Below the pieces are notes generated by a model, which had not been told where the DNA came from, did not search any database, and saw nothing but the letters and a program-made list of their open reading frames with translations. Position numbers and translations under genes: made by a program. From assembly GCF_001048695.1 (NCBI RefSeq), contig NZ_CVRB01000001.1, forward strand, positions 744,001 to 808,000: a DNA stretch of 64,000 nt, written 5' to 3'. This document shows positions 25,042 through 33,122 of the stretch, one piece after another. Position 1 is the stretch's first letter, and each line of letters opens with the position of its first letter. The stretch is from Neobacillus massiliamazoniensis. GTDB lineage: Bacteria; Bacillota; Bacilli; Bacillales; Cytobacillaceae.

Positions 25042-26502
25042 TTGAATTCTCAAGCAAAAACGTACCAAGAAGACCCCTATGTTCAGCAAAAACGCTGGAC
25101 TATTTTGGTCATTCTCAATTTGTTTGTTTTTATGTCCACACTTGATTCGAGTATTGTGAATATTGCCCTTCCTGAAATATCCAAATATCTCCATTTACCG
25201 ATTGCAAAAACAGAATGGGTGGTCAGCAGCTACTTAATTGCTATTTGTACACTTATTTTGTTTTTTGGTAAATTAGGAGATATGTTTGGTAAAATAAAAA
25301 TTTTTAAAATCGGAACGGTCATTTTTTTGATTGGTTCTCTTTTATGTGGATTTAGTACTTCCTTGTCATGGCTTGTTCTTTTTCGAATTGTTCAAGCTCT
25401 TGGTGCTTCCATGACCATGGCCAACAGTCAAGGAATTGTAACCGATATTTTCCCTGCTCATGAGCGTGGAAAAGCACTTGGGCTTGTCGGGACCTTTGTT
25501 TCTCTCGGAGCCATTGCCGGGCCGAGTCTTGGTGGCCTACTAGTTTCCGCTTTCGGTTGGAATTATATCTTTTGGGTCAATGTCCCTATCGGGCTCATTG
25601 CCATCGCCTTTGCTTGGAGAATATTGCCGAAGGATCTCACCTTTTTACATGTAAAGTTCGACATTGCTGGAAGTCTATTATTCTCAATCTCTGTCATCTC
25701 ATTGTTTTCAGGGCTCTTGCTGGGACAACAAGTTGGCTACAGTGATATCCGAATTCTGTCCGCTTTTGCGCTAGCTCTCATTTGTTTTATCGTATTTTTG
25801 CGGGTAGAATCACAAAAATCAGAACCAATGCTGCATCTTTCGTTATTCAAAAATCCATTGTTTTCGTTAAGTATTTTGGTTGGTTTTCTCGTGTTTGTAG
25901 CGAATTTCTGTTTTAATATTATCGCTCCATTTTATACCCAAGATATTTTGCACCTTTCGCCTCTAAGTGCGGGATTTCTCCTTATGCTATTTCCGATCAC
26001 CATGGCGATTGTTGCCCCATTAAGCGGAGCATTATCAGATAAAATCGGTCAAGAATTATTAACATTTATTGGTTTACTCGTGATGGTCCTGGCACAATTT
26101 GGACTTGCTACGCTTCATGACGGAAGTTCGATTACCTTTGTAGGAGTTCTCGTCGCCATGCTAGGTTTAGGAAGCGGTCTTTTCCAATCGCCAAATAATT
26201 CTTTGGTTATGTCAACCGCCCCAAGATCAATGCTGGGAGTTGTCGGGAGTGTTAATTCTCTTGTTCGAAATGTCGGGATGGTAGTAGGAATTTCCGTTGC
26301 TACAACCACTTTGTTCGGAGTCATGAGTGCAAAAGCCGGCTATCGGGTAACTGGGCTTATCCCTAATCGCCCTGATATTTTTCTAGACGGTATGCATGTT
26401 GTTTTCATTGGCTCAGCATCCATTTGTTTAGTCTGTGCTTTTTTAACCGGATGGAGGTTACTGAAGTCACGAGTCTCCCGTGATCGCGAAATATTGAGAT
26501 AG
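25042..26502 (+). CDS. MFS drug exporter, DHA2 (EmrB/QacA) family, 14 spans
   Basis: 486 residues starting at the TTG at 25042, six bases after GAGGTG; upstream in-frame codons lie inside an operator. Signature pieces are TLDSSIVNIALPEISKYLHL (motif D1 of DHA2, span 1), FGKLGDMFGKIKIFKIGTVI (motif A), VQALGASMTMANSQGIVTDI and FVSLGAIAGPSLGGLLVSAF (antiporter motif C). About 14 spans. It pumps drugs out using the proton gradient. It is controlled by the divergent MarR gene, and has its own terminator at 26523-26552. Substrates unknown. Confidence 0.9.
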   Translation: MNSQAKTYQEDPYVQQKRWTILVILNLFVFMSTLDSSIVNIALPEISKYLHLPIAKTEWVVSSYLIAICTLILFFGKLGDMFGKIKIFKIGTVIFLIGSLLCGFSTSLSWLVLFRIVQALGASMTMANSQGIVTDIFPAHERGKALGLVGTFVSLGAIAGPSLGGLLVSAFGWNYIFWVNVPIGLIAIAFAWRILPKDLTFLHVKFDIAGSLLFSISVISLFSGLLLGQQVGYSDIRILSAFALALICFIVFLRVESQKSEPMLHLSLFKNPLFSLSILVGFLVFVANFCFNIIAPFYTQDILHLSPLSAGFLLMLFPITMAIVAPLSGALSDKIGQELLTFIGLLVMVLAQFGLATLHDGSSITFVGVLVAMLGLGSGLFQSPNNSLVMSTAPRSMLGVVGSVNSLVRNVGMVVGISVATTTLFGVMSAKAGYRVTGLIPNRPDIFLDGMHVVFIGSASICLVCAFLTGWRLLKSRVSRDREILR

Positions 26503-26522
26503 TAATAGGTTTTCATTATCGA

Positions 26523-26552
26523 CTGCACCTCTTTTGGAGGTGCTTTTGTTTT
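26523..26552 (+). terminator. Terminator of the DHA2 exporter
   Basis: GCACCTC and GGAGGTGC pair around TTTT, followed by a TTTTGTTTTTTT run, 20 bases after the stop. Confidence 0.88.
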
Positions 26553-26555
26553 TTT

Positions 26556-26735
26556 GGCTGTGTTAAATCACATTGTTGATTTTGCCAATATGTTGATTGG
26601 AGCGGAAGGCGCGAGACTCCTGCGGGATAAACGGATCAAGGGAGACCCCGCAGGCGCTTGCGCCGAGGAGGCTCCCGAACCGCCCGCGGAAAGCGAGCGC
26701 CTGGAGTGGAAATCAACAAACAAGTTTAACAGAGC
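26556..26735 (+). repeat. GC-rich inverted-repeat element, copy 1 (MITE-like)
   Basis: About 180 bases, far richer in G and C than the surroundings. The ends are inverted: GCTGTGTTAAA ... TTGTTGATT at the left and AATCAACAAACAAGTTTAACAG at the right. Inside are TGGAGCGGAAGGCGCGAGAC, CCGCAGGCGCTTGCGCC and GCCCGCGGAAAGCGAGCGCC, which can fold into nested hairpins. A second, reversed and longer copy is at 56391-56620. No protein is encoded; frames across it are chance products of high GC. Confidence 0.85.
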
Positions 26736-26819
26736 TTTTTTTAAAAATACATAAATATTCAATTTCAATGTTTCATATTTTTTTAAGAGGAGTTGATTTT
26801 CCCACACAGGAGGAAAAAA

Positions 26820-27551
26820 ATGATATTGATTAATGGTCAAACTGTTGAGCCAGATAAACTTTTTCAAGAGATGTCAAATAAAGAAGAGAAAGCCATCATT
26901 AAACAAAAGGCAGCCTATCAGAAAAACTATCATTACCTTACAGTTAATCAATTAAAATTTGAACTTACTTTTAGAATGAATACCATGAAGGCAGCAAGAG
27001 AACTTAATGATAGCGGTGCAAAGTTTACGACGTTTGCTTATGCCTTCTGTAATAAAGAGTATTGGGACCGTTTGAGTAATGGGGGCTTTCTTTTAAAAAA
27101 GGATAGTACTCCTTCAGCTGCCATTCTTGACATCCTTAAAAATGGCACCTTATATGCATTTGAATGCTCCACTGCGATTGCTATTGTCCTCTATATTGCG
27201 ACCCTTTATTCCATTGGGAGTAAAAAGTTTGACCATCTGTTTGCCAACCTCTATTTAATGGACTGGCAATTTGATGAAGACCTGCCTGTACATCAAAAGT
27301 ATGGGGATGATTTTTTACCAGGCGATGTCCTTCATTTCAATAATCCTGATTTTGACCCAAAACAACCGCATTGGAGAGCAGAAAATGTCATCTACTTTGG
27401 AGACGACCAATACTACGGCCACGGAGTAGGCATCCGAACCGCCAACACTATCATTGACTTCCTAAACAAAAAAAGAAAACCCGACTCCAAAAACTCAGCC
27501 TACCTCATGAACCTCATAACCAGACCGGAATACCAATCACTCCAATACTGA
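26820..27551 (+). CDS. tgl: Protein-glutamine gamma-glutamyltransferase (spore transglutaminase)
   Basis: 243 residues (B. subtilis Tgl has 245). The catalytic Cys116 is in LYAFECSTAIAIVLY, exactly where the family has it; the partner residues lie in GDVLHFNNPDFDPKQPHWRA (about 180-199), ENVIYFGDDQYYGHGVGI. It makes gamma-glutamyl-lysine crosslinks between coat proteins on the spore surface, so it is a marker of a spore former and should be expressed in the mother cell. The start ATG at 26820 sits six bases after AGGAGG. It lies directly after the GC-rich element and is read alone. Confidence 0.95.
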   Translation: MILINGQTVEPDKLFQEMSNKEEKAIIKQKAAYQKNYHYLTVNQLKFELTFRMNTMKAARELNDSGAKFTTFAYAFCNKEYWDRLSNGGFLLKKDSTPSAAILDILKNGTLYAFECSTAIAIVLYIATLYSIGSKKFDHLFANLYLMDWQFDEDLPVHQKYGDDFLPGDVLHFNNPDFDPKQPHWRAENVIYFGDDQYYGHGVGIRTANTIIDFLNKKRKPDSKNSAYLMNLITRPEYQSLQY

Positions 27552-27552
27552 T

Positions 27553-27630
27553 GTTGTCAGGCACCTAGTTTACATAACTCATATTGTCAGGCACCGTCCG
27601 TGGATAAATGTACGTGTGGAGTGGACATAG
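27553..27630. repeat. TGTCAGGCACC-family repeat (two partial copies)
   Basis: TTGTCAGGCACC occurs at 27554-27565 and again at 27585-27596, the second followed by GTCCGTGGATAAATGTACG and GAGTGGACA, the same extended core seen at 44190 and 45781. Confidence 0.8.
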
Positions 27631-27644
27631 TTTGAATTCAGTGT

Positions 27645-27675
27645 AAAACAAATGGGACCTTGTAGGCCCCATTTA
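27645..27675 (-). terminator. Terminator after the 273-residue hypothetical gene
   Basis: AAATGGGGCC and GGTCCCATTT pair around TACAA, followed leftward by GTTTTA; it overlaps the stop codon at 27673. Confidence 0.82.
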
Positions 27676-28494
27676 CTTTTTGATTATTTTGGATGGATTG
27701 TTGATTTTATATAGCACAGGAACATCGACGAGAAATTCTTCCTCAACGTCTTTTCCCTTTGCTAGCTTCTTGGCTACGACTTTTCCGTCGAATTCCAAGG
27801 ATTCTCCTGGTGCGAGTTCGAGCTTTTTCAAAGTTTTGCTGTGGCTGCACCAAGCTAGACCAAGATCAATTGGATTCTCCTGCGCAATTTGAACATTTTC
27901 AAGAACAACCACTTCGTCATTTTCCTCGTTAAAAGCATTATAAGTAAGTGCAAACTGTTTGACACTTGCTGTAAAATGCACTTTATCCGCAGGAAGTTCA
28001 AGTTTTGCCGCTTTTTCTTTCTTTGGTTTTGATTCTTTTGATCGGACAGGTTTTTCGTCCGCTTTCTTATCGCTGGACGGCTCCGTTTTCGTTTCCACTT
28101 CTGTTACTTCGTTAGCCTTTGAATGCTCCTCAACTGCAGTGGAGTCGGTACCGTTCCCTACTTCCTCTACCCCAATCAAGCTTTCCTTTCCAAAGCTTGA
28201 TTGCTGCATTTCTTTTAAATAAGCGGGATGAATGCAACTTAATTTTCCATCGTGAAATTCAATCACAACAGTGTTAAATTGATCAGTTTTGCCGTAGGTT
28301 TCATATCCTTTAATTGTAACAAGGAGCTGGTTGGATCGATCCTTGTACCAAAATTCCTTTTTAGCTGAAGATAACCCCCATTCCTTCAGCTTCTCCTTAA
28401 AATGATTTTCATCACGAAAGGTTTCGTAATCTCCTTGTGGAGGAATATATTGCGGTTCATTAATTCCCGTCATATGGGATTGCTTAACGGCCAT
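27673..28494 (-). CDS. Conserved-looking hypothetical protein with charged linker
   Basis: 273 residues, not recognised. The first 95 residues (EPQYIPPQGDYETFRDENHF, KEKLKEWGLSSAKKEFWYKD, VIEFHDGKLSCIHPAYLKEM) look like one small folded domain. A linker rich in E, K and S follows (about 115-168, including KKADEKPVRSKESKPKKEKA), then a beta-rich second domain ending VDVPVLYKINNPSKIIKK. No signal peptide or membrane span. It has its own terminator. The ATG at 28494 follows AAGGAAGGACGTGAAAAC. A cytoplasmic protein of unknown role. Confidence 0.6.
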   Translation of the reverse strand: MAVKQSHMTGINEPQYIPPQGDYETFRDENHFKEKLKEWGLSSAKKEFWYKDRSNQLLVTIKGYETYGKTDQFNTVVIEFHDGKLSCIHPAYLKEMQQSSFGKESLIGVEEVGNGTDSTAVEEHSKANEVTEVETKTEPSSDKKADEKPVRSKESKPKKEKAAKLELPADKVHFTASVKQFALTYNAFNEENDEVVVLENVQIAQENPIDLGLAWCSHSKTLKKLELAPGESLEFDGKVVAKKLAKGKDVEEEFLVDVPVLYKINNPSKIIKK

Positions 28495-28661
28495 GTTTTC
28501 ACGTCCTTCCTTATGTAAGTTATTTAATTATAGCATGTTCCTGCAATGGCATAAAAAGCACCTCTCCCTTCCAATAAATTTTTTAAAATTATTTGGTAAT
28601 TCGAAGTATTTTGCATGTATAATAACTTTGTATATTAATATGGGGGAAATGGTGAAGACAC

Positions 28662-29882
28662 ATGCGTACATATAATGAAAAAATAAGTATCTATCATGGA
28701 ATGGTGTCTATCATCGCTGTCAACCTTGCAGGCAATTATTTTCCGATTTTCGCCATCTCCATTCTTAATGCTACCAATTATCAGGTTGGCTTAATAAGTT
28801 CCCTTCCACCTTTGGTCGCATTAATCATGACAATTCCGACAGCAATTCTATTAAATCGATTAGAACGACAAAAGAAAACAGTTGCTATGTCCGTTTTTGC
28901 GGCAAGGGTATTGTTTGTACTTCTAGCTGGGGTGATTTATTTTCAATCTTCCTACCAATCTTGGATTTTTTTAATGATCGTTGCCCTAATGAACGTGCCA
29001 GGAACCATCTCAAATATTGGCTGGCAAACACTGATTAGCGGCATGATTTCCGAAGAACGAAGAGGGACATTTTTCAGCGACCGAAATCGGTTATTAACCA
29101 TTGTTGGAATGATTTCGATGCTACTCATTGGGATTGTGATGAAACAGCAGACAAACAACGCAGCAGCCTATCAGATTTTATTTATCATGGCATTTATTTT
29201 TGGACTTCTTGAAGTATTATTTTTAATGAAGCATAAAGAAACGGTTCATCCAAAAACAGATATAGCCCAAAGGAATGCTTTTATGGATTGGTCAATTTTT
29301 AAGGATCATGGGTATAGATGGTTCCTGATTGCGGCATTATGTTTTAACTTCACATGGCAGATGGCTTGGGGTCTCTTCAATATTTATAATGTCAGATATG
29401 CTCATGCTACTATCCTTTGGATTAGTATTTTTTCCGTCGCCAATCAATTGGTACAGATCTTTTCCTTTCCGTTATGGAAAAAATGGGCCGAGCAAAAATC
29501 AAATACCCTCATTTTCTTTTGGGTAGCACTTGGAATGTCGACTGCTCCGATTTTGAATGTACTATCCACCAATCTCTATTATTTAACCGTTGTTTCCATG
29601 AGTTCGGGATTTTTTGTTTCAGGTACGACACTACTTTTATTCAACCTTTTGTTAGAGCAATCCCCCGTGGAAAAAAGAACGTATTGCATTACCTCCTATA
29701 ATGTACTCTTATCGTTTATGGCCTTTATCGCACCACAAATCGGGATATGGCTGTTAGATCAAAACGGAATGCAATCAGCCATGGGAATATCCACTGTCCT
29801 AAGATTTTTAAGCTCCTTAGTTTTCTTACTAATGTACGTAAGATTTATGAAAAATAAAAAACTTGAACTATCAAAAAGCTAG
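28662..29882 (+). CDS. MFS transporter, 12 spans, unknown substrate
   Basis: 406 residues. Spans are regular from MVSIIAVNLAGNYFPIFAIS to LRFLSSLVFLLMYVRFMKNK. An MFS motif-A-like loop is ILLNRLERQKKTVAMSVFAA; a second loop, EERRGTFFSDRNRLLTIVGM, is typical of YkwD/YqgE-like Bacillus MFS proteins. Nothing ties it to a substrate, and neither neighbour is related. ATG 28662 follows GGGGGAAATGGTGAAGACAC. The stop codon lies inside its terminator stem (29876-29901). Confidence 0.8.
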   Translation: MRTYNEKISIYHGMVSIIAVNLAGNYFPIFAISILNATNYQVGLISSLPPLVALIMTIPTAILLNRLERQKKTVAMSVFAARVLFVLLAGVIYFQSSYQSWIFLMIVALMNVPGTISNIGWQTLISGMISEERRGTFFSDRNRLLTIVGMISMLLIGIVMKQQTNNAAAYQILFIMAFIFGLLEVLFLMKHKETVHPKTDIAQRNAFMDWSIFKDHGYRWFLIAALCFNFTWQMAWGLFNIYNVRYAHATILWISIFSVANQLVQIFSFPLWKKWAEQKSNTLIFFWVALGMSTAPILNVLSTNLYYLTVVSMSSGFFVSGTTLLLFNLLLEQSPVEKRTYCITSYNVLLSFMAFIAPQIGIWLLDQNGMQSAMGISTVLRFLSSLVFLLMYVRFMKNKKLELSKS

Positions 29883-29901
29883 GCCGCAGCCTAGCTTTTA
29901 C
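29876..29901 (+). terminator. Terminator of the MFS gene
   Basis: AAAAGCTAGGC and GCCTAGCTTTT are 11-bp arms around CGCA; the stop TAG is inside the stem. Confidence 0.88.
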
Positions 29902-29904
29902 TTA

Positions 29905-29936
29905 TGGGTGTCAGGCACGATGGTGCCTGACACCCA
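29905..29936. repeat. Palindrome of the TGTCAGGCACC family
   Basis: Arms TGGGTGTCAGGCAC and GTGCCTGACACCCA (14 bp, perfect) around GATG. It lies between the MFS terminator and thiY and could also end the leftward thi transcript, since no other terminator is seen there. Confidence 0.9.
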
Positions 29937-29943
29937 ATCAATA

Positions 29944-30936
29944 TTAAAGGTTAATAAACGCGTCTTGCGGATTAACGTTTTGGTTTATGACTTTGCTATC
30001 TTTTAGCCACTTGGCAACTTTATTCCAGGACTCAGGGTCTTGGTAGCCGAATGGTTTGTCTTTTGCATCCATTAATGGGAGGAGGATTTGTAAGCTTTTT
30101 GTTTCGACATCCTTGTCAAGAGGTGACGATTTGTCCTCGTGCTTCATTAATATTGACAGTCCTTCCTCAGGATTGGCGGCCACATACTTTTGGCCCTCCC
30201 TAACGGCTGCCATAAACTTCTTATACACATCAGGTTTTTCCTTCAATCCTTTTTCACTGCCCACCATCACTAATTCATAATAATCCGGAACGCCATAGTC
30301 AGTAGGATTTAAGGTACGCATTGGGTGACCCTCTTTATCAAGCAATAGCTTCTCGTGATTGATATATCCCCCGATCAAAGCATCGGTTTTTTTCGTTGCC
30401 ATTGCCGGAATCAAATCCCAGCCCACATCGACCATTTTCACTTTCTGTGGATCACCGCCATCCGTTTTCACCATCGTATTAATAATCGCCTCATCCAGTG
30501 GAATAGATGGATAGCCTACCGTTTTTCCAGCTAAATCCTTTGGAGAATGAATTGAACTATCCGCTGGGAACATCAAATGATTAAGTGGATGGCGAACGAT
30601 TGCGGCAAACGAACGGACTGGAATATTCTCACCGCGGGCCACTAATACCTCCGGTTGATAGCTAAGCGCCATATCAATTTTACCTGCCGCTACAAGTTTA
30701 AGCGGGTCATTTGTATCCGCAGGCATTTGAATATTAACATCCAAGCCTTGCTTTTTAAAATAGCCCTTTTCTTGTGCTGTATAAAGAAACGAGTGAACTG
30801 CGTTCGGATACCAGTCCAGCATTATATTCACTTTTTGTAGTTTTCCATCTGAACTCGCAGATTTACTTGTTCCCCCATCACACGCAGTTAATAATAGTAA
30901 AAATAAACTACTCATTACCAAAAGCCATTTTTTCAC
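29944..30936 (-). CDS. thiY: Formylaminopyrimidine-binding lipoprotein ThiY
   Basis: 330 residues. A lipoprotein signal peptide (KKWLLVMSSLFLLLLTACDG, lipobox Cys near 19) anchors it outside the cell membrane. The mature part is an NMT1/THI5-like binding protein: NIMLDWYPNAVHSFLYTAQE, GYFKKQGLDVNIQMPADTND, HPLNHLMFPADSSIHSPKDL and GKTVGYPSIPLDEAIINTMV. ThiY binds N-formyl-aminopyrimidine, a breakdown product of thiamine, and feeds ThiXZ. It is last in a nine-gene operon behind a TPP riboswitch. GTG start, 15 bases after the thiX stop. Confidence 0.92.
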   Translation of the reverse strand: MKKWLLVMSSLFLLLLTACDGGTSKSASSDGKLQKVNIMLDWYPNAVHSFLYTAQEKGYFKKQGLDVNIQMPADTNDPLKLVAAGKIDMALSYQPEVLVARGENIPVRSFAAIVRHPLNHLMFPADSSIHSPKDLAGKTVGYPSIPLDEAIINTMVKTDGGDPQKVKMVDVGWDLIPAMATKKTDALIGGYINHEKLLLDKEGHPMRTLNPTDYGVPDYYELVMVGSEKGLKEKPDVYKKFMAAVREGQKYVAANPEEGLSILMKHEDKSSPLDKDVETKSLQILLPLMDAKDKPFGYQDPESWNKVAKWLKDSKVINQNVNPQDAFINL

Positions 30937-30951
30937 TAAAATCCCATCCCT

Positions 30952-31719
30952 TTATCTCATTCTATATTTTAAAAACTGTTTTTCTATTAAACTTATCAGC
31001 AGAAATAACACAATCCCTAATAAAGAAAGCAACAAAATAGCGGCAAACACGGCATCAGCCTGCAAGTTTCCTGACATGCGTCTACTGAAGTACCCCAATC
31101 CTTCACTTGCCCCAAGCCATTCCCCTATCGTTGCACCAACAACACAGTATACAACTGACATTTTCAAACCGGAAAAGATCGATGGCAATGCCAGCGGTAC
31201 CTTTATTTTTTTAAAAATTGTCCAGCGGTTTGCCCCCATCGTAAGCAGCAATTCCTCGTATTCCGATCCCCCCGTTTTTAACCCATCATATGTACTCACA
31301 ACAATGGGAAAAAAGGCTGTTAAAATCGTAACGGCCACCTTGCTCCAAATTGAATACCCAAACCACATAATAAAAATAGGAGATATTGCAATTAACGGTA
31401 TCGTTTGGGAGATAACTAGAAACGGATAAAGGACTTTTTCGAGCGTGCGGAAAAAGTGCATTCCCACCCCCAGCAGGAGACCGCCAACAAGCGACAGCCC
31501 AAATCCGATCAAAACTTCCTTTAGGGTGGCAGGCAAATGAACCTCAAACAAAAGCTGCCAGTTTTGCAACAGCGAATTCCAAATCGCCGATGGCGCAGGT
31601 AATATAAAGGAAGGAATCAGACCTTGTCTTACTACCCATTCCCATATGCTGACAAGGAGAATGGCAACGAGTATAAATAGGCCATAGTCTCCTGTCCATT
31701 TTTTCCATTTAACTTTCAT
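30952..31719 (-). CDS. thiX: Thiamine-precursor ABC transporter permease ThiX
   Basis: 255 residues with six membrane spans. The BPD_transp_1 core has the EAA loop EELLLTMGANRWTIFKKIKV then PLALPSIFSGLKMSV, and the start YGLFILVAILLVSIWEWVVR and FGLSLVGGLLLGVGMHF are typical of SsuC/TauC/ThiX permeases. It forms the channel for the pyrimidine caught by ThiY, driven by ThiZ. Its start overlaps the end of thiZ by 11 bases, so the two are co-translated. Confidence 0.9.
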   Translation of the reverse strand: MKVKWKKWTGDYGLFILVAILLVSIWEWVVRQGLIPSFILPAPSAIWNSLLQNWQLLFEVHLPATLKEVLIGFGLSLVGGLLLGVGMHFFRTLEKVLYPFLVISQTIPLIAISPIFIMWFGYSIWSKVAVTILTAFFPIVVSTYDGLKTGGSEYEELLLTMGANRWTIFKKIKVPLALPSIFSGLKMSVVYCVVGATIGEWLGASEGLGYFSRRMSGNLQADAVFAAILLLSLLGIVLFLLISLIEKQFLKYRMR

Positions 31720-32476
31720 GATGAATCAGCCACTCCAGTTCTTTTCTCATTGCCATAAACTCTGGCTGATAGATTAATTCCGAACTTCTTGGTCTTGGAA
31801 GGTTCACCCTCATTTCGTGAACGCCCTCATCCTTAAGTAAATAAATCCGGTCGCTTAACAAGATAGCCTCTTCTAAATCATGAGTAATGAACAAAACGGT
31901 CTTTTGCAGTTCCCCCCACAGCCCTAATAACCAGCTGTGCATATTCCGCTTCGTTAAAGAATCGAGTGCCCCAAACGGTTCATCTAACAGTAATAGGTCT
32001 TTTCCCGTCATGATGGTTCTTAAAAAAGCGGCTCGCTGCCTCATTCCCCCGGATAATTCATGTGGATAAGCTTTTTCATAATCCGCTAACCCAAAACGTG
32101 ATAACCATTCGCGAATTTCCGCCAGCTTCTGATGCTTGCTTTCTTTTCTCACTTCAAGGGGCAGGACAACATTTTCCAAAACGGTTTTCCAAGGGATCAA
32201 CAAATCCTTTTGTGGCATATACCCCACTTTACCTAATCTTTGTTCAGTCCTTTCACCCATGATTTGAATTTCCCCATGGTCCGGCTCCAACAATCCAGTG
32301 ATCAATTTAAAAAGCGTACTCTTCCCAGATCCACTCGGACCAATGACTGAAACAAATTCACCCGGCCTTACATCAATTGATAAGCTATGAAAAATCGATT
32401 TTTTTCCATCAAAAGCATATGTTAATTCTTCAACTGAGAGCATTGTTGAATCAGACAGGCCAATCTCCTCCTTCAT
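31709..32476 (-). CDS. thiZ: Thiamine-precursor ABC transporter ATPase ThiZ
   Basis: 255 residues. Walker A GPSGSGKST (about 45-53), Q loop YMPQKDLLIPWKTVLENV, signature LSGGMRQRAAFLRTI, Walker B LLLLDEPFGALDSLTKRN and the switch His in LFITHDLEEAI are all intact. It belongs to the nitrate/taurine/ThiZ subfamily. The start is uncertain: ATG 32476 overlaps the end of tenA and holds a Shine-Dalgarno-like AAGGAGGAG inside its own first codons, while the next ATG (32443) is about 20 bases beyond it. Confidence 0.9.
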   Translation of the reverse strand: MKEEIGLSDSTMLSVEELTYAFDGKKSIFHSLSIDVRPGEFVSVIGPSGSGKSTLFKLITGLLEPDHGEIQIMGERTEQRLGKVGYMPQKDLLIPWKTVLENVVLPLEVRKESKHQKLAEIREWLSRFGLADYEKAYPHELSGGMRQRAAFLRTIMTGKDLLLLDEPFGALDSLTKRNMHSWLLGLWGELQKTVLFITHDLEEAILLSDRIYLLKDEGVHEMRVNLPRPRSSELIYQPEFMAMRKELEWLIHHES

Positions 32477-33122
32477 GGACCATATCCCAAAACATATACT
32501 CGAAACGAGAAGTGGTCAGGAAGTGATCCTCTAAAACACTTAACTCCCGCTCTGATTTTCCATCAGTCAATTGATCTAACAAATTAATAAGCCATTCCGC
32601 TAAAGAGCCGAATTCATCGGAGGAATACATTTTAATCCATTCTCCATAAAATGGATGGTCACTCGCTCCAGGATATTTTTCCTCCAGCATTTTTCCAATC
32701 TCCCAATAACTCCACATACATGGTAGCAGCGCTGAGATTAGTTCCTCTAGTGACCCATTCTGGGCCACATTCAGCATATACCTGGTATAAGCTAAATTGA
32801 TCGGTGTCGGCTTCGTTTCTTCAAGCTCGAGGCGGGTAATTTCAAACCTAGCAGCATACTGGCGGTGCAGGTCCATTTCCCCATGTAATGTCTCATCTAA
32901 AAGCTTTGCAAAAGCTGCCATCGTCTCGAGGTCCCTTGCCTTAACAGTACCGAAGGCAAACAGCTTAGAATAATCGATTAAAAACACGTAGTCCTGTTTC
33001 ATGTAACGAATGAAGGATTCAACAGCCAAATTGCCAGTACCAATCCCAACGACGAATGGATGCTGATGAGTCTTTTCCCAGATGTCCTTTACTTTTTGAA
33101 AAAGCCTTTGAGAAAATTTCAT
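32451..33122 (-). CDS. tenA: Aminopyrimidine aminohydrolase TenA (thiaminase II)
   Basis: 223 residues. TenA fold: WEKTHQHPFVVGIGTGNLAV, FIRYMKQDYVFLIDYSKLFA, then the nucleophile region LISALLPCMWSYWEIGKML (Cys near residue 137) and the C-terminal SRFEYMFWDMVHEGGDWP with the conserved Glu. It turns aminomethyl-pyrimidine, made by YlmB, into hydroxymethyl-pyrimidine (HMP). The start is ATG 33122, whose A overlaps the TAA of ylmB (TAATG), ideal for coupling; upstream in-frame codons would read back into ylmB. Confidence 0.92.
   Translation of the reverse strand: MKFSQRLFQKVKDIWEKTHQHPFVVGIGTGNLAVESFIRYMKQDYVFLIDYSKLFAFGTVKARDLETMAAFAKLLDETLHGEMDLHRQYAARFEITRLELEETKPTPINLAYTRYMLNVAQNGSLEELISALLPCMWSYWEIGKMLEEKYPGASDHPFYGEWIKMYSSDEFGSLAEWLINLLDQLTDGKSERELSVLEDHFLTTSRFEYMFWDMVHEGGDWPV

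Noticed and set aside
26554..26867. Several overlapping ORFs of 66-99 codons around 26.6 kb
   Set aside because: They come from the GC-rich repeat, where stop codons are rare; none has a ribosome site and they conflict with tgl.
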